A stretch of DNA of 64,000 nt. It comes from Mesaphorura yosii. Its lineage: Eukaryota; Arthropoda; Collembola; Poduromorpha; Tullbergiidae. A model generated the notes under the pieces. It was not told the DNA's origin, searched no databases, and saw only the letters and a program-made list of their open reading frames with translations. The stretch spans positions 1 through 64,000 of the forward strand of contig WIXG01000005.1 of the NCBI GenBank assembly GCA_009869945.1. The letters are read 5' to 3'. Both the position numbers and the translations under genes were made by a program. Positions 1 through 12,060 of this stretch are shown here, piece after piece; position 1 is the stretch's first letter, and the number at the start of each line of letters is the position of its first letter.

Positions 1-3000
1 ACTGTCTAACGCAGAATCGAATTCTCTATCGAATAGGGTCGAATGTTCCAGAATTTTCTCATTCGTTTACAAGTTAGCCTTTTTTCAATGAGAGCTTTAA
101 AACTTTTGGACCACGGTGTAAATTGAGTTTCGACGTTGACAAGATGGAATAAATTGCTTCTTGGGTTCACTTCACTCCAATATGAGTCATTCAAGCATGG
201 AGATGATCGCTTCCTCCAGCGCACTTTGGGAAGTAGAGATTTCTTCGGGAGAAACACACTTGAATGAAAGATAACCAAACTCATTTCCTGTCCCTCAATG
301 ACACTTTTGAAATTCGGACGATGGCAGCCAGGCAGCCCAGCTCGCAGGCTCGCTCAAATGACTCCGTATCGTACGCGTTTGTTTGGGCCGTTCGCGTTCA
401 TCGGCAGCAAGACGAGCATTCTTAATCTTTTTGAGCTCGTTCAGTAGCTAAGCTCCGACAGCAACTGTATTTAAACTTTCACGTGAGCCAGTTCTCTAAC
501 TTTGTTTTTTAAACTTTGTGCCTGCACAACTTTGTCTAATCTTCGTTAAATGTCCTCCCAACTTTCTCCAAGCAAGCTTCACTGACAAGCATAATCTTCC
601 AACCTATCAATATAAGCTCGTAATTTTGTTACTGAAATTTGATTAACAGATTTCTCAAATGGAAACCGGTCCCGCTTGCGAGTTGCGATTCGCCCGCCTG
701 CCTGCAGCATTTCATTATTCAGAAGAAATTTCATTATTCCTAATTGAAATGTTTACGGACGACAGTGCACGAAACGAACACGAGAATACTACGACTCTTA
801 CTCAAATTGCTCCCATCGTCTCCAGGAAGCCGCCAATTCAACCAGTCTCCCTGCAGAATGACTGTCCAACCATCCATTCCACGTTTCAATTCTAATTTAA
901 GAGAGTCCAACTTAATTAAATGTGAAATCCACTCCACCCTCGCCGTTGTCGTTGTTGACTATTTCCGGGAAGAGTCAGAAACACTTTCATTGCGCTTTCT
1001 AAGCTAACCGAGAATCGTGACTTCATCGTGAAATGCAAGTTACAATAAAATAAATGCACATGGGTTTAACAAGTAGAAAATCCAAACGGTGCGTTTCTCG
1101 AAGAAATTGAAGATGATATGTGGTTTTGTTGACGTGAAGAGTGCTTGACCTTATTCATCTTGTAGCTGGAGCTGGAATCGTCATCAATATAGTACTTCCT
1201 ATAAAATATTTGTATCATTTCAACGCAGTACGGACGAACGCGGAGATGGACGAGCCAGTAAACTTTCTTTTTCATTTCGAGTTTCGCCGTCCGTCGTCAA
1301 TGAATAGCTTCACTGTCTCTCCCGTTCTTAGTTCTTGGTTCTGTTTCATATTTCCGAGTGAGTGAAGGTTTCTTTCACTTAAAACTACGAAGTACGAGCT
1401 GCAACTACATTTTTCTTTCTATTGCCTTCATTTTTATAATGCGTATCATTTATAAGTGTAGACTTATTTTCGTATTGTGGCAAAAATCTCGACGTCTACG
1501 GACTTCGTGCATGGAAGCCCAACAAACTAGCTTTCTTTGTGTGCCTTTCTTCAATGCTTTCTTGGAGTGCCTTCTTCTGTCTACTTTCGCCTGTCAACGA
1601 CATGAATGCAAGTCAAAATGTCGACAGAAGCCGTTGTATTTATCACAGAAAAATATTTGCAGACTTTCCTCAGAAAGGAAGAAAGAAAAGTTGTGAAATG
1701 CGTTCCAGTCCCAGACAATTCACGAGGACAAAAATGCGCTGATTAAACGCTTGGTGTCACAAAACACACATGCGAGTAAGCTGAAATTACGAAGCATCAA
1801 ATACGAGAGCGTGGTGACATTGTCAGAGTCCGCTTCGGGACAAAAAGACAAAGCCCGGCTTGTCTCTCTTCTGTTAACTTGCATCATGACACTATACAAT
1901 AATGTGCAACGCAATCGTGAAGGTTTCGGGGGTTGGCTTGAAAGGGAGAAAATTAGACGTCAATGTAATTAACTCAATCCATTTCTGGTGCCAGAACGCT
2001 TGATAGGCCCGCTGTTACCATGCACTTTTCACGATACGCACTCTGATCATTTCATGAGGACAGGCACGCATAGCCGAAATCGGGCGTGAAGCAGAATCGT
2101 CATGTCATGAGTGAATTGACGCGGTGAGTGATCCATCAAACTGTATGAGTGCTTGAATTGCAGCTGCAGCGCTAGAAAGCACTTAGTGAATTGAAAACCT
2201 GAACTCATCGCTGCGACCACAGCGTATGACTTGTGCTTGAGTTCAGCAAGGATGATGCGTAAATAGAAAGCGATTGTACACGAATATTATAAAGAATTTA
2301 GTTCATTTTTAAATAGTCCCTGGTCTTGGGCTGAATCAATTAATAAATTACTTCGTGCCTTCAATTTAGGAGTAGGTTTTTATAATGCGTGCGACCTTGA
2401 CTTGGCAGACAGCCGTTTCCCATTTTCTCAAACAATGGAACCGGCTCGTATTTCGAAAGAGAGGAGGACATGGATGTTATTGAAACTTCAGTCTGGGCAG
2501 CCGTAGCAGTGAAGTGAAGTTAAGTTAATGACCCAAAACTAGTTTCAGATGGCTGGCGCTGGGCTACTGTCTTCTGCGTAGACCTTGACAGACAAAACCC
2601 TCAACATTTATTTATTTATAATAAAAGGAAAGTTGAGAATTTGCCTCTTCTTTTTGGGTGCTTTTACTTTGCTGTTGTTCCGTAATGATACCGTTATTTT
2701 AGTACTTAAGCCTTCCTCACTCCCATGCAACGCATATTTTCCAGACTTCTTTTCCACTTTTCGCCTAGACTCCGATATCTGACTTCTCCTTTCGTATTCA
2801 ATTTACAGTTACTGCTGAAGCATTGCTCCCTCGCTGTATTGCCAACTCCGTTTTACACGATGGGCACGTTTTGCTCTTGATTTTTGGCATGGCTCCTGCC
2901 TTCCCTGCCTCCATTAGTATTAATAAATTCAGAATGGGTTCCATCCTGGTTACTGCACTCCGTGTTGTCTACAACAAGGATGAATTCCTGCAAACGGAAA

Positions 3001-5616
3001 TAGGTCACGTCATTTTTATTGCGAGAACTATAAAGATATGAGACCAGCGAAATAATATCAACATCACAATACGCATCAAACAAGCTTCTGTTCCTTACGC
3101 ATTTCCTTGTTATTGTTACTTTGTAGATGCTACATACAAATGAATTTTAAAGGACAGCCCGATTTCAACTTCCTGGCTGCCTTCGCCTTGACTCCCTGCC
3201 TCGCCGACATGGAATTGTTGTTGCAAACTTGGAACGATGGAAAGCCAGCTAGTATAACCAAGAATGCAATGGAGATCTCTGCCTTCTATGCTCTTAAACT
3301 AGAACTCCCATTCGAGCTTCGAGCTTTCACGGCTTTCAATTCACGAATTTTGATTTAAGAACCAACTGACTACAGTTTCGATTTAAACAGCAGCCAGCCA
3401 GCCGGCTCCACTTCATTTCTCTGATTCTGTCCCGGACTGACTGTAATTTAGTCTCTGAATTCGAATTTGAATAAGAAATCCAATCACTATCATTCGTGAT
3501 TTGCATCGAATCTCTCGGAATAAGGTGCGATTGACTCTGCGTCGTGTTCTTCTCAATTTATGCATGGCATTATTAGATCTCGACCTGAACTCGAAAGACA
3601 TTGGAAATAAATAATCAAGATTCTCGTGACATTTCCATCTCGTAGTCAGTCAAATAAATATAATCATAATATTATTATTGCACTCACTGCTCGCGTATTT
3701 TCACGACGCATGTCGTTCGAGCCAGAAGCAGCATGGCTCATCGTCTCTAAATTCCAAACCGTTTCTTTGAATCGAGAGAGAGTTTAAGTTGACTGAAACT
3801 ACGTTGATGCTTACGTCGAAACGCTGATGCGATGATGCTGGTGCTCGTACATGTTGTACTTTTGTTAAATAAGATGGCTGGAAATTGGAGAAGAGGGAGT
3901 CGGAGTTCGGAATGGAGAGAGCGTCAAATCCCAATGGTAATATAGTCATAACATAAAATAAGGCTTGAGTTGGTAAAAGTAAGTCGATTTCGAACTGTAA
4001 AGTTGTCTCGAGTCACTTTTCGTGCGTGTTTCTCAAAATGAACTATCCAAGTCATCTTTTTCAGAGTCGCAGTGCACATTCTTCTTCAGGTTCTTGTGAC
4101 TCGAAAGCGATCAACGTAAATAACAGCGATTATATTATCAAGAGGATTACTGCAATATTAACTATTACGTTACGTGAAACCTGCGTTGTGGAAATATGAT
4201 TATAAAGTCCATGACACGACTCTGAGCAGTACGCGGACGGAGGAAGTTTGGTACTCGGGCGATTGTCGGTCGTTTAAATTCAAAACACGAGGCAAGAACA
4301 AGAACATTTGTTTAGTTTATTAGTCAACAAGAAAGTAATGTCATAATCCTGGAACAAGAACAGTTGTGTCATTGTGTTTCGTCCCCGTGAAGCGCAACGC
4401 GCGTCGGGTCGACCGTCTAATGTCTATGTTCGCAGTTTGCAATAACCGTAAAGGATTATCGGCCATATGCGTTTGCATCCCGAATCTTAAATCTTACGGT
4501 CATAATTTCAGAAATGGGAGTAAATTGCGCAGAACTGAGCAGAAATTGAACAGGCAAAAATTCCGCAACGCCACGCACGATGCTCTTGTTCTGGCATTTG
4601 CCGACACAATCTAATTTGCACGCTCCTTTTGTTTCGGTCCGGGAACAATTAGCACGGCGGAGTGTAGTTGAGTGTTCGTGTCTAAATAATTCATTTCAGA
4701 ACGCCCAAGCAAAAAGAAAATCCTCGTGCCCTGCGTTGTGCAATGCGTTGTGCTTCCGTTCCATTGTCTAGGCTTCCGTGTTCCACACCCCGTCGAATGC
4801 GCGTCTGATCCGAATCCTTTTTCCTTTGCCTGCCTGCAGGGAAAGCCTTCAGTTCAGGTTTCGCGTTGTATTGTTTTCCAGCCAGAACAAATGTAAAATG
4901 TAAATGTGAGACGTCAAGTCACGACCGGGTGATAAATTATATCACGAGCAGCAGAAGAAGAGATTGTAGTTCAGACTGAAAGTGAAAGGCGAAGCATTAA
5001 TGCATTGAGACTTTCATTATTGCTCTGTTGCGTCGACGGAGCTTGTAACTCTACACTGCATTGCTATTGCTCTTATATCACATTGCATGAAATGTCTTCA
5101 TTTCACATTTGATTCGGCTCACAGGATTACCTTCACTCAGTTCGACGCGCTTTGCACGATTCTGTTGCTCTGTTTGAAAACTACATTTGGTAAATAAATA
5201 GAAAATTCAATAAGAGTTGTATTTGCCATTTGCATTGATTCAGAAACACATTAGCTCAACTCCCGTATTAGGCATTATTCTCCACGGTGCTACGCATACA
5301 AAATTCAATCCGGAAGTGAGCCTCCCACTGCAAATGCAATGAAACTCTGTCCACTTTCACTGCAAGTGAGAACGCATACACACACGCTGATTCATTTCCT
5401 AATTTCATTTTCATGCTTTATTTCTTCATTTAACGAACCGTAATAAATTATAAAAGTAGATTATTCATCGTAAGGCACTAACACAACAGAAAGAAAAACG
5501 CGTGCTCCAGATTGTCATAAAACTTTGAAACAGGAATTTGTCAGCTACCATTCTTAACATTCATTCTTACAAAATGATCACAAGTTTCCAGACTTCCTCT
5601 TTCGAATGTCTTCAAG
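1..5616. other. Non-coding region downstream of gene 1
   Basis: Open frames here are short (at most 112 codons), overlap on both strands, and lack splice-phase continuity or recognisable motifs. Apart from the candidate gene 1 polyadenylation signal I see no gene, RNA or repeat. Confidence 0.6.
5417..5422 (-). terminator. Candidate polyadenylation signal, gene 1
   Basis: AATAAA on the minus strand (TTTATT on the plus strand), about 195 bases beyond the gene 1 stop. The hexamer is common in AT-rich DNA, so this is positional support only. Confidence 0.4.
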
Positions 5617-8600
5617 CTAACTTTTGCTTGATGGATGCTCGCTTGAAGTTGAAGTTCCATTCGTCTCAGTGGGCGCCTGAAGGCCCTGCAGTGTCTTCAG
5701 CTGCTCCTTCTCCTGTCGCGTCGCTGGAGGCTCCAATTCGTAGGACATGGACAGCAGCACTGCGAATGCACAGAAGGCAGAGTTCATTTCATAACGGCCG
5801 GACTGTTTATTAGTGAACTCCAAAATAAATCAATTTCTATTCAAGAAACAAAGTTAGTGAGGCAGCGGAGAAAGTTGTGCTTACCAGGTTCCGTGAAAAT
5901 TTGAAAACTCTGAAGAGAAGTAATTACAGACTGTACTTTTGGAAACGGAGGTGACGACGTCGTTTGTTGTGCGCCAATAAATTCGGTTACCTGTTTGGCG
6001 AATTTCCAAAAGTTGGCAAAGTTCAGCTGCCTGTTGAGCAATCTGGGCAGAGCGAGTCCATTGAACGACAGCAGCAGCAGAAGTAAAGGCGGCGGCAAAC
6101 AAAGTAAAAGAGAAAATATTTCACTTCTGAAAGCAGGCGCCCACAAGTGTGATGCAAGAAATTTTGTCCGTGATCTATTCCGTGTACTGTCACGAATTCG
6201 AACTACTCCTGGTCCGAATTCAAGAGTCCGATAGGTCACCAGTCCGAATTGGAGTGCAGAAGTCCGAAAGTTTGAGAGACAGTACAAAAGTTTGTAAAGT
6301 TAGAGGAAGTCGGTTTACTATAAAAGTACGTTAAAGACATAAAGTCAAAACAATTGAAAGAATTAGCCCAAATAATGCTAAGAATGCAGGGGTACATGGC
6401 CTGCGTCAAGCCGGTCGCACTGCAGACTCCAATTAAGTTCTTATATCTCGTTGCATTTGACATGCTTGAATATGTTTTGGGCCAAATGGGACAAGCACCC
6501 ACTTGGAAAAATTTTATTTAAGGTAACTGCAGCGAGGTCGAAATCGAAGACGATAATTGCCGGTGCCAGTTTCTCTCCATGTCCCAATTTAGTTATTTTC
6601 AGACTACCTTATGGTAGAACTTTCAGATTCCTGCATTTCGACTCGGGCTGGTGACCTTTTCGGACTCGTGGACTTTCGGACCCTTGAATTCGGACTGGGA
6701 GTAGTTCGGACTCGTGGCATAGAACCATCTTTTCATAAATGTTGATGTTAATGATAATGGAGAAGTTTGTGCTAAGTAACTTTATAATGTAAGATATTTA
6801 TTATTAATGAGTGGCAGTGGCAGCACATGCATTAGGCATGGCGTGGCACAACGCAAAGTAGGAAAGGAGAGCAGCACATTGAAAGAAACTGATTCTCCTC
6901 CGTCCGTCCGTGATTCTTGGGAGAAAGCGAGAAAGAGGATGAACTTACTTGCGCGAACATTCCTCAATGATAATGCTCACGTCTTTGAGAAATAATGGTA
7001 ATAACGGAATGAGAACTTGATGTCTTTCTTCGGAAGTCACGGCGGGGGTTCGAACGCGAGCGTTCTGCAACGTGATCCACAATACAATTACAAATGTGTT
7101 AGACATGACTGGTCCCAGAAGCGAAATGGAAGGAAGGATTAAGTGAAAGAGGAGAAAGAGATTAGTTCCATGTGAAGATTAATTTCACATGATGGAAAAT
7201 AACAACAGAAATTAAGTCGCACTTCACGCACGGAGCGAAGACTGATGCGATTTAAAAAAGATACAGCGACAGAAAACCCAAATTGGAGAGCAGACTTGCC
7301 TGAAAAAGAGTTCGGTACGCTCCATAATTATCGGACGGGCTCATTTGTCTTTCCAGCTGCGACAACAGAAGTCCCTGCACTTTGCCCCACTGCACAGAAC
7401 AACACAAAAGGTCCATTATCGATTATCCAATCGGCCACGAGCGAGCGTGGATGCTACAAATCTTTCATTTCTTACAGTTTTCTTGAGCCTTTGCACAGGA
7501 GACAGATTGAGCCCCATAATGATGGCCATTAATGAATTGAAATTACCAATGTTGAAACATTCGCCAGCGGCCTGGATCCAATGCTCAATTACTTTGGCTC
7601 GTAATTTCCTTTTCGGCACCTTTGCAAAGGAAAAATGAAGTGAGCAAGAACGCATCATACATACAAATTATGGCGAAAAAGACCACTCCGTGTTAACAGC
7701 TAACGTCTCTGTCGTCATTTCATTATAGTTGGATATCACACGACGAGCTCGAGCTGGTAAATTGTGGGGAAGAAACTGATTCTTCACTGACCGGACAGCA
7801 TCCCAGCCGAGTAGAACCTGGATACTTTTGGCATGTTGGGCGCGTGCCGCGAGAGCAAATATAATTCTCATCGTAATTGATTCCAGTGAGCACGCAATGC
7901 AATGCGTGCAATAGGAAAGGCAAGCCGAGTGGAGTCTGGCAGCAGAAGTCCGATGCCAGTGCCGAGTATGGAATGAAAAAAAGGAAGAGACGGACGTGAT
8001 CGTAAAACTTGTAACAATTTAGTCCACTCAAGAAAGTATGCCTTTATTTTTATGTGCCCAATATAAGTATTAGTTTCAAGTTGTAACTTTTAGGCCCAGC
8101 CTCTCTGTGCTTCGTCTGCGTTTCTTATTTTATTTTTTACTGACCATTACAATGCTCTATGATTCCTCTAACTGCTATGGCTAACCTTTGTGGACCCATT
8201 TCTGGACGCAATCCATTCTGTAAAAAGCAATAAAAGCGCTGTCCGTCTGATTTCTATTGGAAAGCTTTCTGTTAATATCGTTTGTCTTGATTTTATTGCT
8301 TGAATAAAATGTAATAAAATCTCATCATTCGACAAATTCAATTTTATGCTGCTCTTTGAATTTGAATTCAGATCTCAATCGGAATCGACGTTGCCAAAAA
8401 CCTGTGCTACCTGGCAGAAAAATTGCTCCAACAACAAATCTCCAGCCTCCGGTTATTTACAAGTCTGCCTTTTCTGATTTGGAAAATTATGAACACGAGT
8501 TCATGCCCTTGAGAGCCCAAGCAGTTTACCCCGCACGATCGTAAAAAGGAAACTATCGAAAACATCAAACGGGTTTACCTTGCAAACTTCAGTCGCGACA

Positions 8601-11600
8601 TAAAACGTGAGACGGTAATGCCACTGGAGATATGCTTCAAGATTTCGAGGTTTTTTGGTATTGCCGTGTTGCTTCAGGGTACTCGTTGATGTCGATGCGG
8701 CACTGGACGACGAGGAGTCTATTTGAGCGCTTTCTTGTGGAAGGAAACCCTGTCAAGCGTGAAACAATAAATCCTACTTTCACTAGATTATACTTTTATG
8801 ATATTCTATCAATTCTTTTCAGTCGAGTCGCGACAGGACAGCCCAGACCACTTTTAAAATACTGTGCAATAAAAAACTTCGTCATTTTGTGGAAAAGCAA
8901 GAGAATAGTGAAACTCAAAAGTCGTCGTAAATAATCCGAAAATCTCATACTCGAAGAAAGGAAGTTGGCCGGGAATTTACAGGTTTTATTCAAAAGAAAG
9001 CGGAAGATCTTCAAAAATACGAAGAAAGCAAAGACACTAATAATGACTCAGAAGGAAGCAAGAGAAAGGTATGCATGTAAATCATTAGACTACAATACAA
9101 GCACAAACTTATAAAGTTGCAGTACGTTGTGGCAGTCGAAAGCCTGATAAATGAAGTATTTGTTTAAAAGCTTTAGCGAGTCCGTACTCGCATCGCCGGA
9201 ATTCTAAAGTTAAATTGAGACTTTTGAGTTAGAGACAAGATTACAAACTTACGTGAAGAAACTCTTCCGCTCCCACATGGCTAAGGCTTTCCAGTTCAAT
9301 AAGGGTTAATTGTTGAGCCAATACTAATGCGTTCGGACAAATTGTCAAAATGGACGGCTGTAAAAGACCAAGAATCCGTTTCCTTTTGTTAGTCGCGAGT
9401 ATAAATACATCAAACACTCAAACTATCAACATAACCTTTTTATAAAGTGATTCGAGGATTTGCTTGTTTACAGAATATTCAAGTGGAAGAAAAACTTTTT
9501 CAGCAGGAATTGGAACACATAATGAGCGCTCATTGTTTCAGTTTCTAATAAACGATCAAACATCATCATCGTACGCTAGCATTTAAAAACTTCTGCCTTT
9601 TACTCTTTGAAGGTCTAACGAGTAATTTTGAACGTGCATTCAATTAAAAGTTGTGTCTTTACGATGCCACAATTGATTCATTCTACACATGCTTCATTTA
9701 TGGGACCCAAGCAATCAATACCGCGTATACAACGGGGAATTTACCGTATTCAATGGAGAAATCAGACCAAATTCTGAGGTCAGTCGGTGCGTCAGTGCTT
9801 CATATCTTTCCAATGCTTCCAGACGTGCCAACAATGATGTGAGCAGTTCAGACACCTCGTCCTTTAACTAGAAAATGTGTTGATGCAATAGATTATTTTC
9901 TTGCTGTGAAATTCGTTCAACGCTAAAAAGAATTTTCTCTGCGTAAGAAAAGATTATCCTTTCCACTGCATTGACTAAAGAACTTGTTTCTCTCTTACAT
10001 GACTTGAATTTCCTTAAGGATATTGAGCATTTAGGACCTGTTATGCGAAACGCAGCGTTTATTACTTCCACTACTTCTGAAGCGTAGATTTTATAATTGA
10101 AGCTTTTCAGATCATTAGCATAGTAATTTAATCCCAATGAAAGTTCTCCGTTCTTTTCCAAGCATGCTTCCTTTGCATAGGCTTAGATGGAGAATGTTTC
10201 CTTCCAAGTGGTATTGCGTGGAGCGTTTAACTAAACGTAGCACGATTCATCTTCATTACGACTTTACTGCTTGTAATTACACACTAATTCGACCGTAATG
10301 AAGACCGCGACCGCGACTTACATGAGGATATGCGGTAACACACTTTTCAGTGAATGTTCGCACATGTGCCATCATCTTCTCATCCCGAAAGTCGTATGGG
10401 AATATTTCAGTCCATTCGCCCATCAGCTGCACCATTAACGACGCTACTTTGAGCTCCTCCGGCGTTTTCTGAAATATTATACCACAGGAACTTGCTTTCT
10501 GTGCTGAAATCTTGTAAATAAATTATTCGTCGTGCCAATTTGAGTTGAACGACAAGAAAATGAAGCGACTTGGAGGAAATGAGGACAAGAGTTTGTAGTA
10601 AACATGAAGTTTAAGTTTAAATGAGTTAAATTAGAAGTTGTTGTCTTACAACTTGCAGCAGTTCGCTTCATTCCCGGTCGCCCTCGCCTTCGCCTGAATT
10701 ACCTTCCCATAAAACTACGAAGTATATTTTATTTCTCGCTTGAACTCACACCGCTTTCACTGCAACCCCGACCGACAAGACTGAAACACGGCGAACGTCA
10801 AGAACAGGTTCGCCAAGCAATAAGGGACCTACCAACTTTCAAGATTATGATAGCAGGTGAGATTAATGCAAATGAGTCGAAATGATGATGGCACACATTT
10901 CATTTCATCGCACATTTACTTTTCAAGGGAATAAATTACTCTTTTCCTTTGCTTAAGTCAATCTCTAAAACTCTCGAGTCACTGTCTGGAATTCGAGTCG
11001 GAGGGCGCATTTAAGAAAATATCAATAAAAGGGCGTCATAAATCAGAATCTCTTTTTATTTTTTTTAGAATAAAGTTTTATGGAAGAGATTCACTACGCT
11101 GTGCTGAATTTATGACCTCTAAAATATTCTGCGAAAGTTGCGTGTCACTTGCATGGAATGTTTGCGCTGGTTAAATAGTATTGTAAGCTGTGAAGTGTGG
11201 AACCGCTTCAAAGGCTCGTAATTCAGAGCGAGTAAGGGCAAAGACGCGTACGTGTTTGAGGAGCTGCTGAGGCGACGGTGAAAGAACCGGGCTGAAAACT
11301 GCTCCCAGAACTTCTGGAGGTGAAATGTGGAGTCGTGACGAGAGAAGAAATGCAAATATGTAAGCTCGGTCGGGGTAGTATGAGGCCGTGGGGCACAGCT
11401 GCTTGGTGCAAGCCTCAAGTGTGCCGGCAACCAGTGTCGTTCTGTGGAAGGTTAATCCCTGCAATCAAAAACGAAATTTCAATTAAATATTAAACACTTG
11501 AACATGAATTAGGCTAATGCTTTGTGAAGTCATATTTGTCACAGAATGTCGGAGCAGTTTGAATTTCAAGCCATCAAGCCTTTTCTAGCTTTCTCTTTCG

Positions 11601-12060
11601 CACACGAGTCGAAACTGGAAAATTGGTAGCGAGTCAACCCAATTCCATTACCCAAGCCGCAATGTCGGAGCTTATCTTTATCCCAATGCGTCGCGAAAAG
11701 AGCAGGGTTAGCCTGAAGTGGCATGAAGATTTATTGAGTTAATCGGCAAGAAACTGGTTGAATGCTTACATTGACAAAATTAGTTTCAACAGATTGCGTC
11801 GTTAGACTTGATGAAGCACTGCTCCTTGCGTCTGCACCATTTGTGATGGATGAGTCGTTGAGGTTGTCTTGAGCAGCGGCAGCAGCACTGCCTCTGACTG
11901 CGAGCGCAGCAGTCGGAGGAGAAGATGAGGAGGATGAAGTGGAATTAGTCGGAGCAGCATTGGCGAGCTTATGTTGATTGATTATTGTGCTTGGGACTGA
12001 TCCATTGCATGTCGGAGCTGCCGTGCCGATGCTCGTTTGTGGCGGTGGTGGACTCGGACT
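5617..12060 (-). CDS. RASGEF1-like: RASGEF1-like Ras-family guanine-nucleotide exchange factor, gene 1 (diverged tandem copy)
   Basis: Exons, in order of translation: 12060-11770, 11458-11252, 10468-10322, 9867-9745, 9357-9253, 8749-8579, 7619-7476, 7389-7300, 7064-6949, 6042-5885, 5759-5617 (TAG stop). All have AG acceptors and GT donors except the GC donor after 7300, and reading phase holds throughout, giving about 564 residues plus a start exon. The first exon is Ser/Ala/Pro-rich and has no ATG, so an upstream exon is needed. RasGEF_N (REM) follows, with YYPDRAYIFAFLLSSRL and FPYDFRDEKMM. The catalytic RasGEF domain has AQQLTLIELESLSHVG, NLEAYLQWHYRL, CFNIGNFNSLMAII, LSPVQRLKKT and NFANFWKFAKQVTEF. 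Vertebrate RASGEF1A/B are reported to activate Rap2 at membranes; the same role here is inferred. Against gene 2 it shows a 15-residue Ser/Thr insertion and a rewritten stretch at 6949-7064. No frameshift or premature stop was seen, so I call it functional rather than a pseudogene. Confidence 0.92.
6191..6716. repeat. Fold-back (long inverted repeat) element in a gene 1 intron
   Basis: The left arm, 6191-6273, is the imperfect reverse complement of the right arm, 6618-6716. Both read roughly cacga-tccgaactactcc, ggtccgaattcaag, ggtcaccag-ccga, gaaagtt. The arms are made of repeated AGTCCGAA-type words, and the right arm has one extra unit of about 18 bases. The spacer of about 340 bases has no ORF or repeat I recognise. 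The element lies wholly inside the intron 6948-6043. The matching gene 2 intron (27718-27639) is only 80 bases, so the insertion explains most of the difference. It resembles a non-autonomous fold-back element; no transposase is present. Confidence 0.85.
6949..7064 (-). CDS. RASGEF1-like: Diverged catalytic exon of gene 1 (38 codons plus 2 bases)
   Basis: This exon matches gene 2 exon 27831-27719 in position, phase (0 in, 2 out) and length (116 against 113 bases). Gene 2 reads VIPFFSLLVKDLYFLNEG here, a form typical of RASGEF1 proteins. Gene 1 reads VLIPLLPLFLKDVSIIIEE. The Ile-Pro and Lys-Asp positions survive, but the aromatic residues and FLNEG are gone. The splice sites are good (acceptor gttgcag, donor gtaagt), so it is probably still spliced in. 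This segment lies in the RasGEF catalytic core, so the changes could alter GTPase choice or activity; that is inference. Confidence 0.85.

Noticed and set aside
5841-6287. Minus-strand ORF of 148 codons with a Leu/Pro-rich start
   Set aside because: Only its 6042-5885 part is the gene 1 exon. The upstream part is intron, including one arm of the fold-back, read through without splicing.
7040-7060. GTTCGAACC resembling a tRNA T-loop
   Set aside because: The flanking bases do not form a T stem, no D or anticodon arm fits, and it is coding sequence of the gene 1 exon 7064-6949.
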